Made by a program: the position numbers and the translations under genes | Notes under the pieces: generated by a model | The model's input: only the letters and a program-made list of their open reading frames with translations | What the model was told of the DNA's origin: nothing | Databases searched by the model: none | Part shown: one piece after another, positions 7,727 to 13,640 of the stretch | Layout: the number at the start of each line of letters is the position of its first letter | Position numbering within the stretch: position 1 is the stretch's first letter | Assembly: GCA_003134505.1 (NCBI GenBank) | Contig: PLBK01000021.1 | Coordinates: forward strand, 40,341-75,526 | From: Actinomycetota bacterium | GTDB lineage: Bacteria; Actinomycetota; Thermoleophilia; Gaiellales; Gaiellaceae | Length of the DNA: 35,186 nt | Reading direction: 5' to 3'

Positions 7727-8548
7727 GTGGACTCGCGGCCTGTGGGCGTGTTCGACTCGGGGATGGGCGGTCTCACCGTCCTCCACGAGTGCCTGGTCAC
7801 GCTGCCGCACGAGGATTTCGTCTACCTCGGAGACGGCGCCCGGCTTCCCTACGGGCCGCGACCGCTCGACGAGATCCGCCGCTTCGTCCGCGAGATCGCG
7901 GGGTACCTCGAGGGCCAGGGCGTGAAGCTGATCGTCGCCGCGTGCAACTCGGCGACGTCGGCCGCGCTGCCCGAGCTGCAGGAGCTCCTGGAGGTGCCGA
8001 TCGTCGGCGTGATCACGCCGGAGGCCCACGCGGCCGTGCAGGCCACGCGGAACAGGCGGGTCGGCCTGCTCGCAACGCAGGCGACCGTCTCGAGCCGGCG
8101 CTACGAGGAGCTCGTGCGGGCACTCGACGCGGGCGTGCGCCTGTCGGCGGTTCCGTGCCCCCGCCTCGTGCCGCTGATCGAGAGCGACGACCCGTTCGGC
8201 GAGGAGACAACCCTCGCCGTCCGCGAGTACGCCGCGCCGCTCAAGGCTGCCGACGTCGACACGGTCATCCTCGGCTGTACGCACTATCCGCTGATCCGGC
8301 CGATCTTCCAGCGTGTCTTCGGTCGCGGTGTCACGCTCGTCTTCTCGGCCGAGGAGACGGCACGGGAGGCGGCCGAGACGCTGGCGCGGAAGCAGATCGA
8401 GAACGCCGAGGGTCGCGAGGGCTCCTACCGCTTCCTGACGACCGGCGACCCCGAGCAGTTCCGCGAGATGGGTGCCCGCTTCCTGCAGCTCCCGATCGAC
8501 GCGGTCGAGGTCGTGTCGCTGGCCGAGCTCGAGAAAGCCGCGGCGTGA
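7727..8548 (+). CDS. murI: Glutamate racemase
   Basis: A 273-residue racemase that converts L-glutamate to D-glutamate for peptidoglycan. The two catalytic cysteines are Cys73 in AACNSATSAA and Cys184 in LGCTHYPL. The N-terminus PVGVFDSGMGGLTVL is the classic substrate-binding segment, followed by YLGDGARLPYG. The length is normal (260-285). I prefer GTG 7727 over upstream in-frame codons because family N-termini begin a few residues before PVGVFDSG and a TACAAT box lies directly ahead. The gene begins the murI-rph-mgtC-rdgB run, an arrangement (murI-rph-rdgB) familiar from other actinobacteria. Confidence 0.95.
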   Translation: MDSRPVGVFDSGMGGLTVLHECLVTLPHEDFVYLGDGARLPYGPRPLDEIRRFVREIAGYLEGQGVKLIVAACNSATSAALPELQELLEVPIVGVITPEAHAAVQATRNRRVGLLATQATVSSRRYEELVRALDAGVRLSAVPCPRLVPLIESDDPFGEETTLAVREYAAPLKAADVDTVILGCTHYPLIRPIFQRVFGRGVTLVFSAEETAREAAETLARKQIENAEGREGSYRFLTTGDPEQFREMGARFLQLPIDAVEVVSLAELEKAAA

Positions 8549-8550
8549 TG

Positions 8551-8573
8551 CCAAGTAACAGTCTGTTACTTGG
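8551..8573. repeat. Perfect 23-base palindrome between murI and rph
   Basis: Arms CCAAGTAACAG (8551-8561) and CTGTTACTTGG (8563-8573) are exact reverse complements around a single central T. It begins two bases after the murI stop codon and ends six bases before the rph Shine-Dalgarno sequence (GGAGG 8580-8584). Its base composition is AT-rich for this window. There is no T-run, so it is not a standard terminator. A near-copy lies inside glmM at 26264-26286. Confidence 0.9.
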
Positions 8574-8591
8574 AGGCGCGGAGGTGACGGC

Positions 8592-9305
8592 TTGAGCCGG
8601 GCGGACGGGCGCCGGGCCGACGAGCTGCGGCCGCTCGACCTGCAGCCGGACTTCCTCGAGCAGCCGCACGGCTGCGTGCTGTGGGCCCAGGGGAAGACGG
8701 TCGTCCTCTGCACGGCGACGATCGACGACGGGGTGCCGCGCTGGATGTCGGGCCGGGGCGTCGGCTGGATGACCGCGGAGTACTCCCTGCTCCCCGCGTC
8801 GACCGGAGACCGCACGGCCCGCGAGGCGCGTACCGGGCGCCAGCAGGGGCGGACGATCGAGATCCAGCGCCTGATCGGCCGGGCCGTGCGTGCCGTCTGC
8901 GACTTCGAGGCGCTCGGCGAGCGGACGCTCTGGCTCGACTGCGACGTGCTCCAGGCCGACGGCGGGACGCGCTGTGCCGCGGTCTCGGGCGCCTACGTCG
9001 CCGCGCGGCGGGCACTCGAGCGCTTCGGCCTCGCCAAGGTGTTCCGCGACTCGGTCGCCGCCGTGTCGGTCGGGATCGTCGCCGGCGAGGCGCTGCTCGA
9101 CCTCGACTACTCGGAGGACTCGACCGCCGACGTCGACCTGAACGTGGTCATGACGGGCGACGGCCGGCTCGTCGAGGTGCAGGCGACGGCCGAGCGCGAC
9201 CCGTTCAGCCGCGACCAGCTCGACGACCTGCTGGAGCTGGCTGCGGCCGGCATCGGGCTGATCCGCGAGGAGCAGGTCCGCGGCGTCGAGGCGGTCGGTG
9301 GCTGA
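8592..9305 (+). CDS. rph: Ribonuclease PH
   Basis: A 237-residue phosphorolytic 3'-5' exoribonuclease that trims tRNA 3' ends. The family core is clear: RADGRRADELRPL at the N-terminus, GRGVGWMTAEYSLLPAST (residues 55-72), the phosphate-binding/active region TGRQQGRTIEIQRLIGRAVR, DVLQADGGTRCAAVSGAYVA, and DLDYSEDSTADVDLNVVMT with the acidic residues that bind metal. The length matches the family (about 240). The TTG start at 8592 is supported by GGAGG at 8580-8584 (seven-base spacing) and by the family N-terminus. The end overlaps the next gene by eight bases. Confidence 0.95.
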   Translation: MSRADGRRADELRPLDLQPDFLEQPHGCVLWAQGKTVVLCTATIDDGVPRWMSGRGVGWMTAEYSLLPASTGDRTAREARTGRQQGRTIEIQRLIGRAVRAVCDFEALGERTLWLDCDVLQADGGTRCAAVSGAYVAARRALERFGLAKVFRDSVAAVSVGIVAGEALLDLDYSEDSTADVDLNVVMTGDGRLVEVQATAERDPFSRDQLDDLLELAAAGIGLIREEQVRGVEAVGG

Positions 9306-9960
9306 CTTCTCGCTCGGCTGGGAGCACACGCTGCTCCGGCTCGCTGTCGCCGGGTTGCTCGGCGGCGCGATCGGGCTCGAGCGCGAGCTCGACGAGAAGG
9401 CTGCCGGCCTGCGGACGCACATCCTGGTCGCCTCGGGCTCGGCGCTGTTCACGCTCATCTCCGCCTACGGCTTCTCGGCCTTCCTCGGGCCCGGCAAGGT
9501 CGTCAGCTTCGATCCCTCTCGCATCGCGGCGCAGATCGTGACCGGCATCGGCTTCCTCGGCGCCGGCATCATCTTCCGGCAGGGGTTCACGGTTCGAGGG
9601 CTGACGACGGCCGCAAGCCTCTGGCTCGTGGCTGCGATCGGCATGGCCGCCGGCGTCGGGTACTGGGCGGGCGCCGTGCTCGCGACCGTCGTCGGCATCG
9701 TCAGCTTGCGACCGCTCGAGCGGCTGAAGGAGCGGGTGATGCCCCGGCGCGCGGCGACCAGGATGATCGTCGAGCTCGCCGAGCACGCCTCGAGCGGGCC
9801 GGTGCTCGAGGCGGTCGAGCGTTCCGCCGACCTGCTCGCGCTGCGCCGCGAGGGCAGGCGCCTCGACGTCGAGCTGCGCATCGACCGCGACCGGCGCGCT
9901 CATGCGCTCGGAGACGTGGCCGCGCTGGACGAGGTCGAGGAGGCCCGCTGGGCCCGCTGA
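9298..9960 (+). CDS. MgtC/SapB family membrane protein
   Basis: A 220-residue MgtC-family protein. The N-terminal 130 residues hold about four membrane helices with the family signature GLLGGAIGLERELDEKAAGLRTHILVASGS (split here: GGAIGLERE, AGLRTH) and the GIGFLGAGIIFRQ and VRGLTTAASLWLVAAIG segments. The C-terminal soluble tail (about 145-220) is ACT-like in many relatives. MgtC proteins are tied to growth at low magnesium and to inhibition of F-type ATPase in pathogens; the role in this organism is unknown. GTG 9298 overlaps rph by eight bases. The position between rph and rdgB suggests only co-transcription, not shared function. Confidence 0.88.
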   Translation: MADFSLGWEHTLLRLAVAGLLGGAIGLERELDEKAAGLRTHILVASGSALFTLISAYGFSAFLGPGKVVSFDPSRIAAQIVTGIGFLGAGIIFRQGFTVRGLTTAASLWLVAAIGMAAGVGYWAGAVLATVVGIVSLRPLERLKERVMPRRAATRMIVELAEHASSGPVLEAVERSADLLALRREGRRLDVELRIDRDRRAHALGDVAALDEVEEARWAR

Positions 9961-10511
9961 TCCTCTGCTCGCAGAACGAGAACAAGCGTCGCGAGCTCGA
10001 GGCGGCGCTGCCGGGCTGGACGATCGAGCTGCTCGGCGCCGAGGACTATCCGGAGGAGACCGGCGAGACGTTCGCCGAGAACGCCCGCGGCAAGGCGCTC
10101 TTCGGCCGGACGGTCGGGCCGGCGGGGGCCTGGATGCTCGGGGAGGACTCGGGCCTCGAGGTCGAGGCACTCGGCGGCGCGCCCGGCGTCGAGACGGCGC
10201 GCTGGGCTCAGGGCCGCCACGTCGAGCGGATCCTGGAGGCGCTGGCCGGCGAGACGGACCGGCGTGCCCGCTACGTCTGCGAGCTCGTCGCGCTCTCGCC
10301 GGACGGCCGCGAGCTCCGGGGGACCGGAACCATGGAGGGCCGCATCGCCGAGGAGCCGCGCGGGACGGCGGGCTTCGGCTTCGACCCGGTCTTCGTGCCC
10401 GACGGGGAAGAGCGAACCGTGGCGGAGCTCGGCGACGAATGGAAGCGAGCGCACTCGCACCGCTCCCGGGCAGCCCAGGCGTTGCGCGCCGCCGTCGAAT
10501 CTAGCTACTAG
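9957..10511 (+). CDS. rdgB: Non-canonical purine NTP pyrophosphatase (RdgB/HAM1 family), apparent CTG start
   Basis: This enzyme hydrolyses dITP, ITP and XTP to monophosphates and keeps deaminated purines out of DNA. Reading from CTG 9957 gives 184 residues: ILCSQNENKRRELEAAL (family pattern ATxNxxKxxE), the ETFAENARGKA segment, EDSGLEVEALGGAPGV with catalytic Asp64, GFGFDPVFVPDG and the closing AHSHRSRA. No ATG, GTG or TTG lies in frame near the true N-terminus; the first ATG (10134) would delete the substrate-binding NxxK region. CTG 9957 overlaps the MgtC-like stop (CTGA), mirroring the NTGA overlaps seen elsewhere here. The usual loop after GAPGV is shortened (ARWAQGRHVERIL, without the ATDxxN segment). 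The stop overlaps that of the convergent BrkB-like gene. Confidence 0.88.
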   Translation: MILCSQNENKRRELEAALPGWTIELLGAEDYPEETGETFAENARGKALFGRTVGPAGAWMLGEDSGLEVEALGGAPGVETARWAQGRHVERILEALAGETDRRARYVCELVALSPDGRELRGTGTMEGRIAEEPRGTAGFGFDPVFVPDGEERTVAELGDEWKRAHSHRSRAAQALRAAVESSY

Positions 10512-11338
10512 GCGAGCCCGGGAACGTCCTCGAGCGGCGCGGCGGGCGAAAGGCGGCTCGCCCGCCACCAGTTGTACTCGGCGCCGAGGACGATCACGTT
10601 CGCCATCACGTACAGCCAGACGAGCAGGATCACCGGCCCGCCGAAGGCCCGCTGCGGCGTCGAGTCGCGCGCGAGGTGGAGGTAGATCGGCAGGGCCTGG
10701 AAGGTCACCTCGAGCACGACCGTCGTCCCCACGGCACCCGGCAGCACGTCGCGCCACGTGTGCTCGACATTCGTCAGGAAGTAGTAGACGCAGAGCAGGA
10801 ATGCGAAGACGGCGATCGACGAGACGAGGACGGGCACCACGTACGCAACCACCGAGTTGCGGCCGACTCCCGGCGCGAGCCGGTCGAGCACGCCGAAGCC
10901 GAACGTGCCGACGGCCAGGCCCGCGAAGAGCAGCACGAGCAGGCCGGAGAGCAACGCGATCGCGTGGAACTTCCCGGACAGGAAGGGTCGGTTCGGCCGC
11001 CCGTAGACGATGTTGAACGCCGACTCGAGCGCGCTGAACAGCGACAGCGACGTCCAGATCAGGAAGAGCAGGCCGATGATGCCGAACGCGGTCGCATGTG
11101 CTTCGAGGCCGTTGACGGTCGTCGCGATCGTCGACAGCGACTTGTCCGGAAAGATCAACGAGAGCTTCTTGACGATCGAGCTCGACTCCTTGGCGCGACC
11201 GAAGAACCCGAGTATCGCGAACGCGATGAAGCTCAGCGGGACGAACGAGAGCAGGGCGTAGTAGGCGATCATCGCCGCCAGGTGAGGGCCCCGATCTGCC
11301 TGGAACTTCCAGAAGATCTGCCGAGGTCCGAGCGCCAC
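10508..11338 (-). CDS. YihY/BrkB-family inner membrane protein
   Basis: A 276-residue polytopic membrane protein with about six hydrophobic helices (roughly 25-46, 85-108, 127-152, 166-188, 202-222, 235-256). Family marks are HLAAMIAYYALLSFVPL near the N-terminus (the pattern AaaiAYyallSlfPl), LIWTSLSLFSALESAFNIVY in the middle (family: aWsaSsaftaLe.alN.iyg) and WLYVMANVIVLGAEYNWW near the end (usually ilLGAeln). The family was once called ribonuclease BN in error; the function is not settled. GTG 11338 is the start. The gene is convergent with rdgB and divergent from the roadblock-like gene, with only 25 bases between the two start codons. Confidence 0.88.
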   Translation of the reverse strand: MALGPRQIFWKFQADRGPHLAAMIAYYALLSFVPLSFIAFAILGFFGRAKESSSIVKKLSLIFPDKSLSTIATTVNGLEAHATAFGIIGLLFLIWTSLSLFSALESAFNIVYGRPNRPFLSGKFHAIALLSGLLVLLFAGLAVGTFGFGVLDRLAPGVGRNSVVAYVVPVLVSSIAVFAFLLCVYYFLTNVEHTWRDVLPGAVGTTVVLEVTFQALPIYLHLARDSTPQRAFGGPVILLVWLYVMANVIVLGAEYNWWRASRLSPAAPLEDVPGLA

Positions 11339-11348
11339 CGGGCCATGC

Positions 11349-11354
11349 TAGGGT
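11349..11354 (+). promoter_or_regulatory. -10-like hexamer TAGGGT before the roadblock-like gene
   Basis: TAGGGT ends nine bases before ATG 11364, leaving a leader of at most a few bases. It sits in the 25-base divergent gap. The match to the -10 consensus is poor, so this is a tentative call. Confidence 0.3.
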
Positions 11355-11363
11355 CAGCAGCCG

Positions 11364-11777
11364 ATGGATGCGGCGCAGGCGCTCAGGGAGCTGACGGAGA
11401 TCTCCTCACAGATCGAGGCGGCCTGCCTGTTCGACTCGGACGGCGCCGAGATCGCCTCGACGCTCCGGGACGAAGACGCCGCGAGGCGCTTCGTCGAGGC
11501 AGCCCGCGCTCTCCTCGCCGAGGCGTTGAGCCTGCCCCGCGAAGCCGACGCGGGACCGCTCGCGCAGCTCGAGGCGGCGACGCTGGAGGGCAGCGTGTTC
11601 GTCGTGATCGACGGCGACCGCGCGGTTGCCGCGGCGACGAAGCCCGAGCCGACCGTCGGCCTGGTCTTCTACGACCTGAAGAGCTGCCTGCGCGCGCTGG
11701 CGACCGAGGGCTCGGGCGACGGCAGGCCGCGGCCGAAACCCCGGAAGCGAGAGGCGGCCAGTGAGAGCGCTGCGTAA
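11364..11777 (+). CDS. Roadblock/LC7-like domain protein
   Basis: A 137-residue protein whose first 115 residues look like the roadblock/longin fold: an N-terminal helix (DAAQALRELTEISSQIEAACLFD), a strand pair CLFDSDGAEIAST, a long central helix (about 38-58), then EGSVFVVIDGDRAVAAATKPEPTVGLVFYDLKSCLRAL. The tail (about 115-137) is basic and Ala/Arg rich. Such proteins often regulate small GTPases (MglB-like), but no GTPase gene is adjacent. The assignment rests on secondary-structure pattern rather than a diagnostic motif. The next gene starts inside its 3' end (GTG 11761), so the two are translated together. Confidence 0.6.
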   Translation: MDAAQALRELTEISSQIEAACLFDSDGAEIASTLRDEDAARRFVEAARALLAEALSLPREADAGPLAQLEAATLEGSVFVVIDGDRAVAAATKPEPTVGLVFYDLKSCLRALATEGSGDGRPRPKPRKREAASESAA

Positions 11778-11973
11778 GCTGCTCGGCTTCCTGACGCTCG
11801 TCGGCCTCGCCTTTGCCGGCATCGTCGTCTACCGGCGCCGCTTCGCGGCCCGGCGGGAGCGAGTCGACCTCTACTACGAGGACGGGGCGCTCGTCTCGCT
11901 CGACGACGGCTCCGACGGCGCCGTGCGCCTCCTGCCGCTCGCGCACGAGATCCTCAGCGCGGCCCGTACCTAG
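11761..11973 (+). CDS. Small single-span membrane protein of unknown function
   Basis: A 70-residue protein with an N-terminal membrane helix (LLGFLTLVGLAFAGIVVYRR, residues 7-26) and positive charges on both sides, then a short soluble tail with YYEDGALVSLDDGSDGAVRL. No family is recognised. The GTG start lies 17 bases inside the roadblock-like gene, implying coupled translation. pyrE follows 11 bases after its stop. It could anchor the roadblock-like protein at the membrane, but nothing in the sequence proves that. Confidence 0.6.
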   Translation: MRALRKLLGFLTLVGLAFAGIVVYRRRFAARRERVDLYYEDGALVSLDDGSDGAVRLLPLAHEILSAART

Positions 11974-11984
11974 CCGGTTCGGCC

Positions 11985-12542
11985 ATGGACGACCGCGAGC
12001 TGCTCGAGGCGATCCGCGAGCACGCGTACCTCGAGGGCGACTTCCTCCTGCGCTCGGGGCGCCGGTCTCGCTACTACCTGGACAAGTACCGGTTCGAGAC
12101 CCGGCCCGAGCTGCTCGCCGCCCTCGCGGAGCGGATCGCGGCCAAGGTCGCGGAGGTGGAGCCCGAGGCGGTGCGGCTCGCCGGCCCGGAGCTGGGCGCC
12201 GTCGCGCTCGCGGCTGCGACTTCCCTCCGTTCCGGACTCCCGTTCCTGATCGTCCGCAAGGCCGCGAAGGGCTACGGCACGGACAACCGCCTCGAAGGCG
12301 GGTTCGAGCCGGGCGACTGCGTCTGCCTGATCGAGGACGTGGTCACCTCGGGAGGAGCGGCCGCGGAGGCCGTCGAGGCGCTCCGCGCATCCGGTCTGCA
12401 GTGCCGAAACGCGGTCTGCGTCGTCGATCGCGAGGAGGGCGGAATCGACGCTCTCGCGCGTCTCGCGGTGCGAATGTGGCCGATCTTCACGGCGGGCGAG
12501 GTTACAGGCGCTACAAAAGGCCCGCAAAAGCCGCATGGTTGA
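11985..12542 (+). CDS. pyrE: Orotate phosphoribosyltransferase
   Basis: A 185-residue enzyme of UMP synthesis that joins orotate to PRPP. The PRPP-binding motif is CLIEDVVTSGGAAAEA (114-129) and the flexible catalytic loop is RKAAKGYGTDNRLEGG (91-106). The N-terminus has the family segment LLRSGRRSRYYLDKYR, where the family often has SG..S.yY.D.. . The length is that of the short actinobacterial/archaeal type (about 180). ATG 11985 begins MDDRELLEAIREHAY. pyrF lies about 3.6 kb downstream on the same strand but in a separate transcription unit. The stop codon overlaps the -35 element of the HU gene promoter. Confidence 0.92.
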   Translation: MDDRELLEAIREHAYLEGDFLLRSGRRSRYYLDKYRFETRPELLAALAERIAAKVAEVEPEAVRLAGPELGAVALAAATSLRSGLPFLIVRKAAKGYGTDNRLEGGFEPGDCVCLIEDVVTSGGAAAEAVEALRASGLQCRNAVCVVDREEGGIDALARLAVRMWPIFTAGEVTGATKGPQKPHG

Positions 12543-12567
12543 GCGGGTCCGATGCGCCTGTTACGCT
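12539..12567 (+). promoter_or_regulatory. Promoter of the HU gene (TTGAGC, 17-base spacer, TACGCT)
   Basis: TTGAGC (12539-12544) and TACGCT (12562-12567) are separated by exactly 17 bases, the best-spaced sigma-70-type promoter in the window. Expected transcription start is about 12574, giving a leader of about 28 bases with a strong Shine-Dalgarno sequence (AAGGAGGG, 12587-12594). Confidence 0.6.
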
Positions 12568-12601
12568 CCGGAGCGTCCCTGATCCCAAGGAGGGTTGGCG
12601 C

Positions 12602-12901
12602 GTGACGAAGCAGGAGTTTGTCGATCGGGTGGCGGCACAGTCGGGATTGTCGAAAAGCGATGCGGGCAAGGCCGTGGATGCGTTCCTGGACACGGTCACG
12701 AAAGAGCTCAGCAGCGGCGGCCAGGTGAACTTCACCGGCTTCGGCAAGTTCTCGGCACAGCGCCGCGCGGCACGCATGGGTGTGAACCCCCGCACGGGCG
12801 AGAAGGTTCAGATCCCGGCCGCGACGGTGCCGAAGTTCCAGGCAGGTAGCTCGCTCAAGTCCGCTGTCAAGGCCGGAGGAGCCGGAGCCAGCAGCTACTG
12901 A
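12602..12901 (+). CDS. HU-family nucleoid DNA-binding protein
   Basis: A 99-residue histone-like protein. It follows the HU/IHF pattern throughout: KQEFVDRVAAQSGLSKSDAGKAVDAF (helix-turn-helix dimer core), VNFTGFGKFSAQRRAARMGVNP (family: v.l.gFG.F....r.ar.grNP.TGe) and the DNA-intercalating arm NPRTGEKVQIPA, ending VPKFQAGSSLKSAVK. It lacks the long Lys/Ala/Pro-rich C-terminal tail found in HupB of mycobacteria and Streptomyces HupS. The GTG start is fixed by AAGGAGGG seven bases upstream. It has its own promoter and a strong terminator, so it is probably a highly expressed single-gene unit. Confidence 0.95.
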   Translation: MTKQEFVDRVAAQSGLSKSDAGKAVDAFLDTVTKELSSGGQVNFTGFGKFSAQRRAARMGVNPRTGEKVQIPAATVPKFQAGSSLKSAVKAGGAGASSY

Positions 12902-12923
12902 CGATCTGGTGCGCGAGGAGTTC

Positions 12924-12957
12924 CGTCGAGGGCCGCACGAGCGGCCCTCGACGTTTC
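12924..12957 (+). terminator. Rho-independent-type terminator after the HU gene
   Basis: A perfect 13-base-pair stem (12924-12936 with 12941-12953) closes a four-base loop ACGA and is followed by TTTC. The stem is very GC-rich and the T-run is short, as is common in high-GC genomes. Confidence 0.8.
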
Positions 12958-12976
12958 AGAGGGATGGCGCTCCGAG

Positions 12977-13573
12977 GTGGCCAGCGGCTACCCTTCGGGG
13001 CCGGTGGCACGGGGTCGTATCTGGCTGGTCGTCCTGCCGCTGCTGATCGCCGGCAGCGAACTTGCTCACGCCGTGCTCGGGCGTTTCGCTCCGGCCGGCT
13101 ATCAGGGGGCCGAGCTGTTCGAGCGCTCCGGCACGGGCCGTGGCCTGCTGCCGCTGCTGCTCGCGCTGGCTGCGGCGCTCGTCGTCGGCGGCCTGGCGAC
13201 GCACGCAACCGGCGGCCGGAGCTGCCGCGTCTCCCGGCGCGTCATCGCCGTCCTGCCGTTGCTCGTCTTCACGGTCCAGGAGCACCTCGAGTACGCGCTC
13301 GGCCACGGCCGCCTCCCGTTGACGGTGGTCGCGCACCCGGCGTTCGCGCTCGGGTTGGCGCTCCAGCTTCCCTTCGGGCTCGCTGCCTACCTGGCGGCGA
13401 AGCTGCTGCTCGTCCTGGCGGCGACGATCGCCGGGCGCGGCACAGAACACCACGTGCCCGCGCGGGTCGCGCTCGTTCTGCCGCTTCGTGCTGTGACCGC
13501 CGGCTTCGGCCGGGCACGCCTTTCGGGTGATACGCGCTTCACCCGCGGGCCACCGCTGTCGATCTCTGCCTAA
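12977..13573 (+). CDS. Four-helix membrane protein of unknown function
   Basis: A 198-residue protein with four likely membrane spans (about 16-34, 57-77, 88-107, 120-150). Histidines occur close to or inside helices: SELAHAVLGRF (near 30), VQEHLEYALGHGRLP (near 105) and VAHPAFALG (near 120). These could bind a metal or heme, but no named family is recognised. The tail after residue 155 is basic and looks unstructured. GTG 12977 follows GAGG with short spacing. It sits between the HU terminator and the secreted protease gene; a link to the latter is not shown. Confidence 0.6.
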   Translation: MASGYPSGPVARGRIWLVVLPLLIAGSELAHAVLGRFAPAGYQGAELFERSGTGRGLLPLLLALAAALVVGGLATHATGGRSCRVSRRVIAVLPLLVFTVQEHLEYALGHGRLPLTVVAHPAFALGLALQLPFGLAAYLAAKLLLVLAATIAGRGTEHHVPARVALVLPLRAVTAGFGRARLSGDTRFTRGPPLSISA

Positions 13574-13640
13574 GCGTCCCGCAGCCCCGCGCCCTTCCGG
13601 CGCGCCCGCGCCGTAACAGTTGACGAGAGGAGAAACGCGC

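Noticed and set aside
10134-10511. rdgB starting at the first ATG
   Set aside because: This would remove the NxxK region and the ENA helix, both part of the family active site, while the upstream frame encodes them intact.
12977-13573. Assigning the His-containing four-helix protein as a cytochrome b or DUF-type heme protein
   Set aside because: Histidines near helices are suggestive, but no paired His spacing or family motif supports it.
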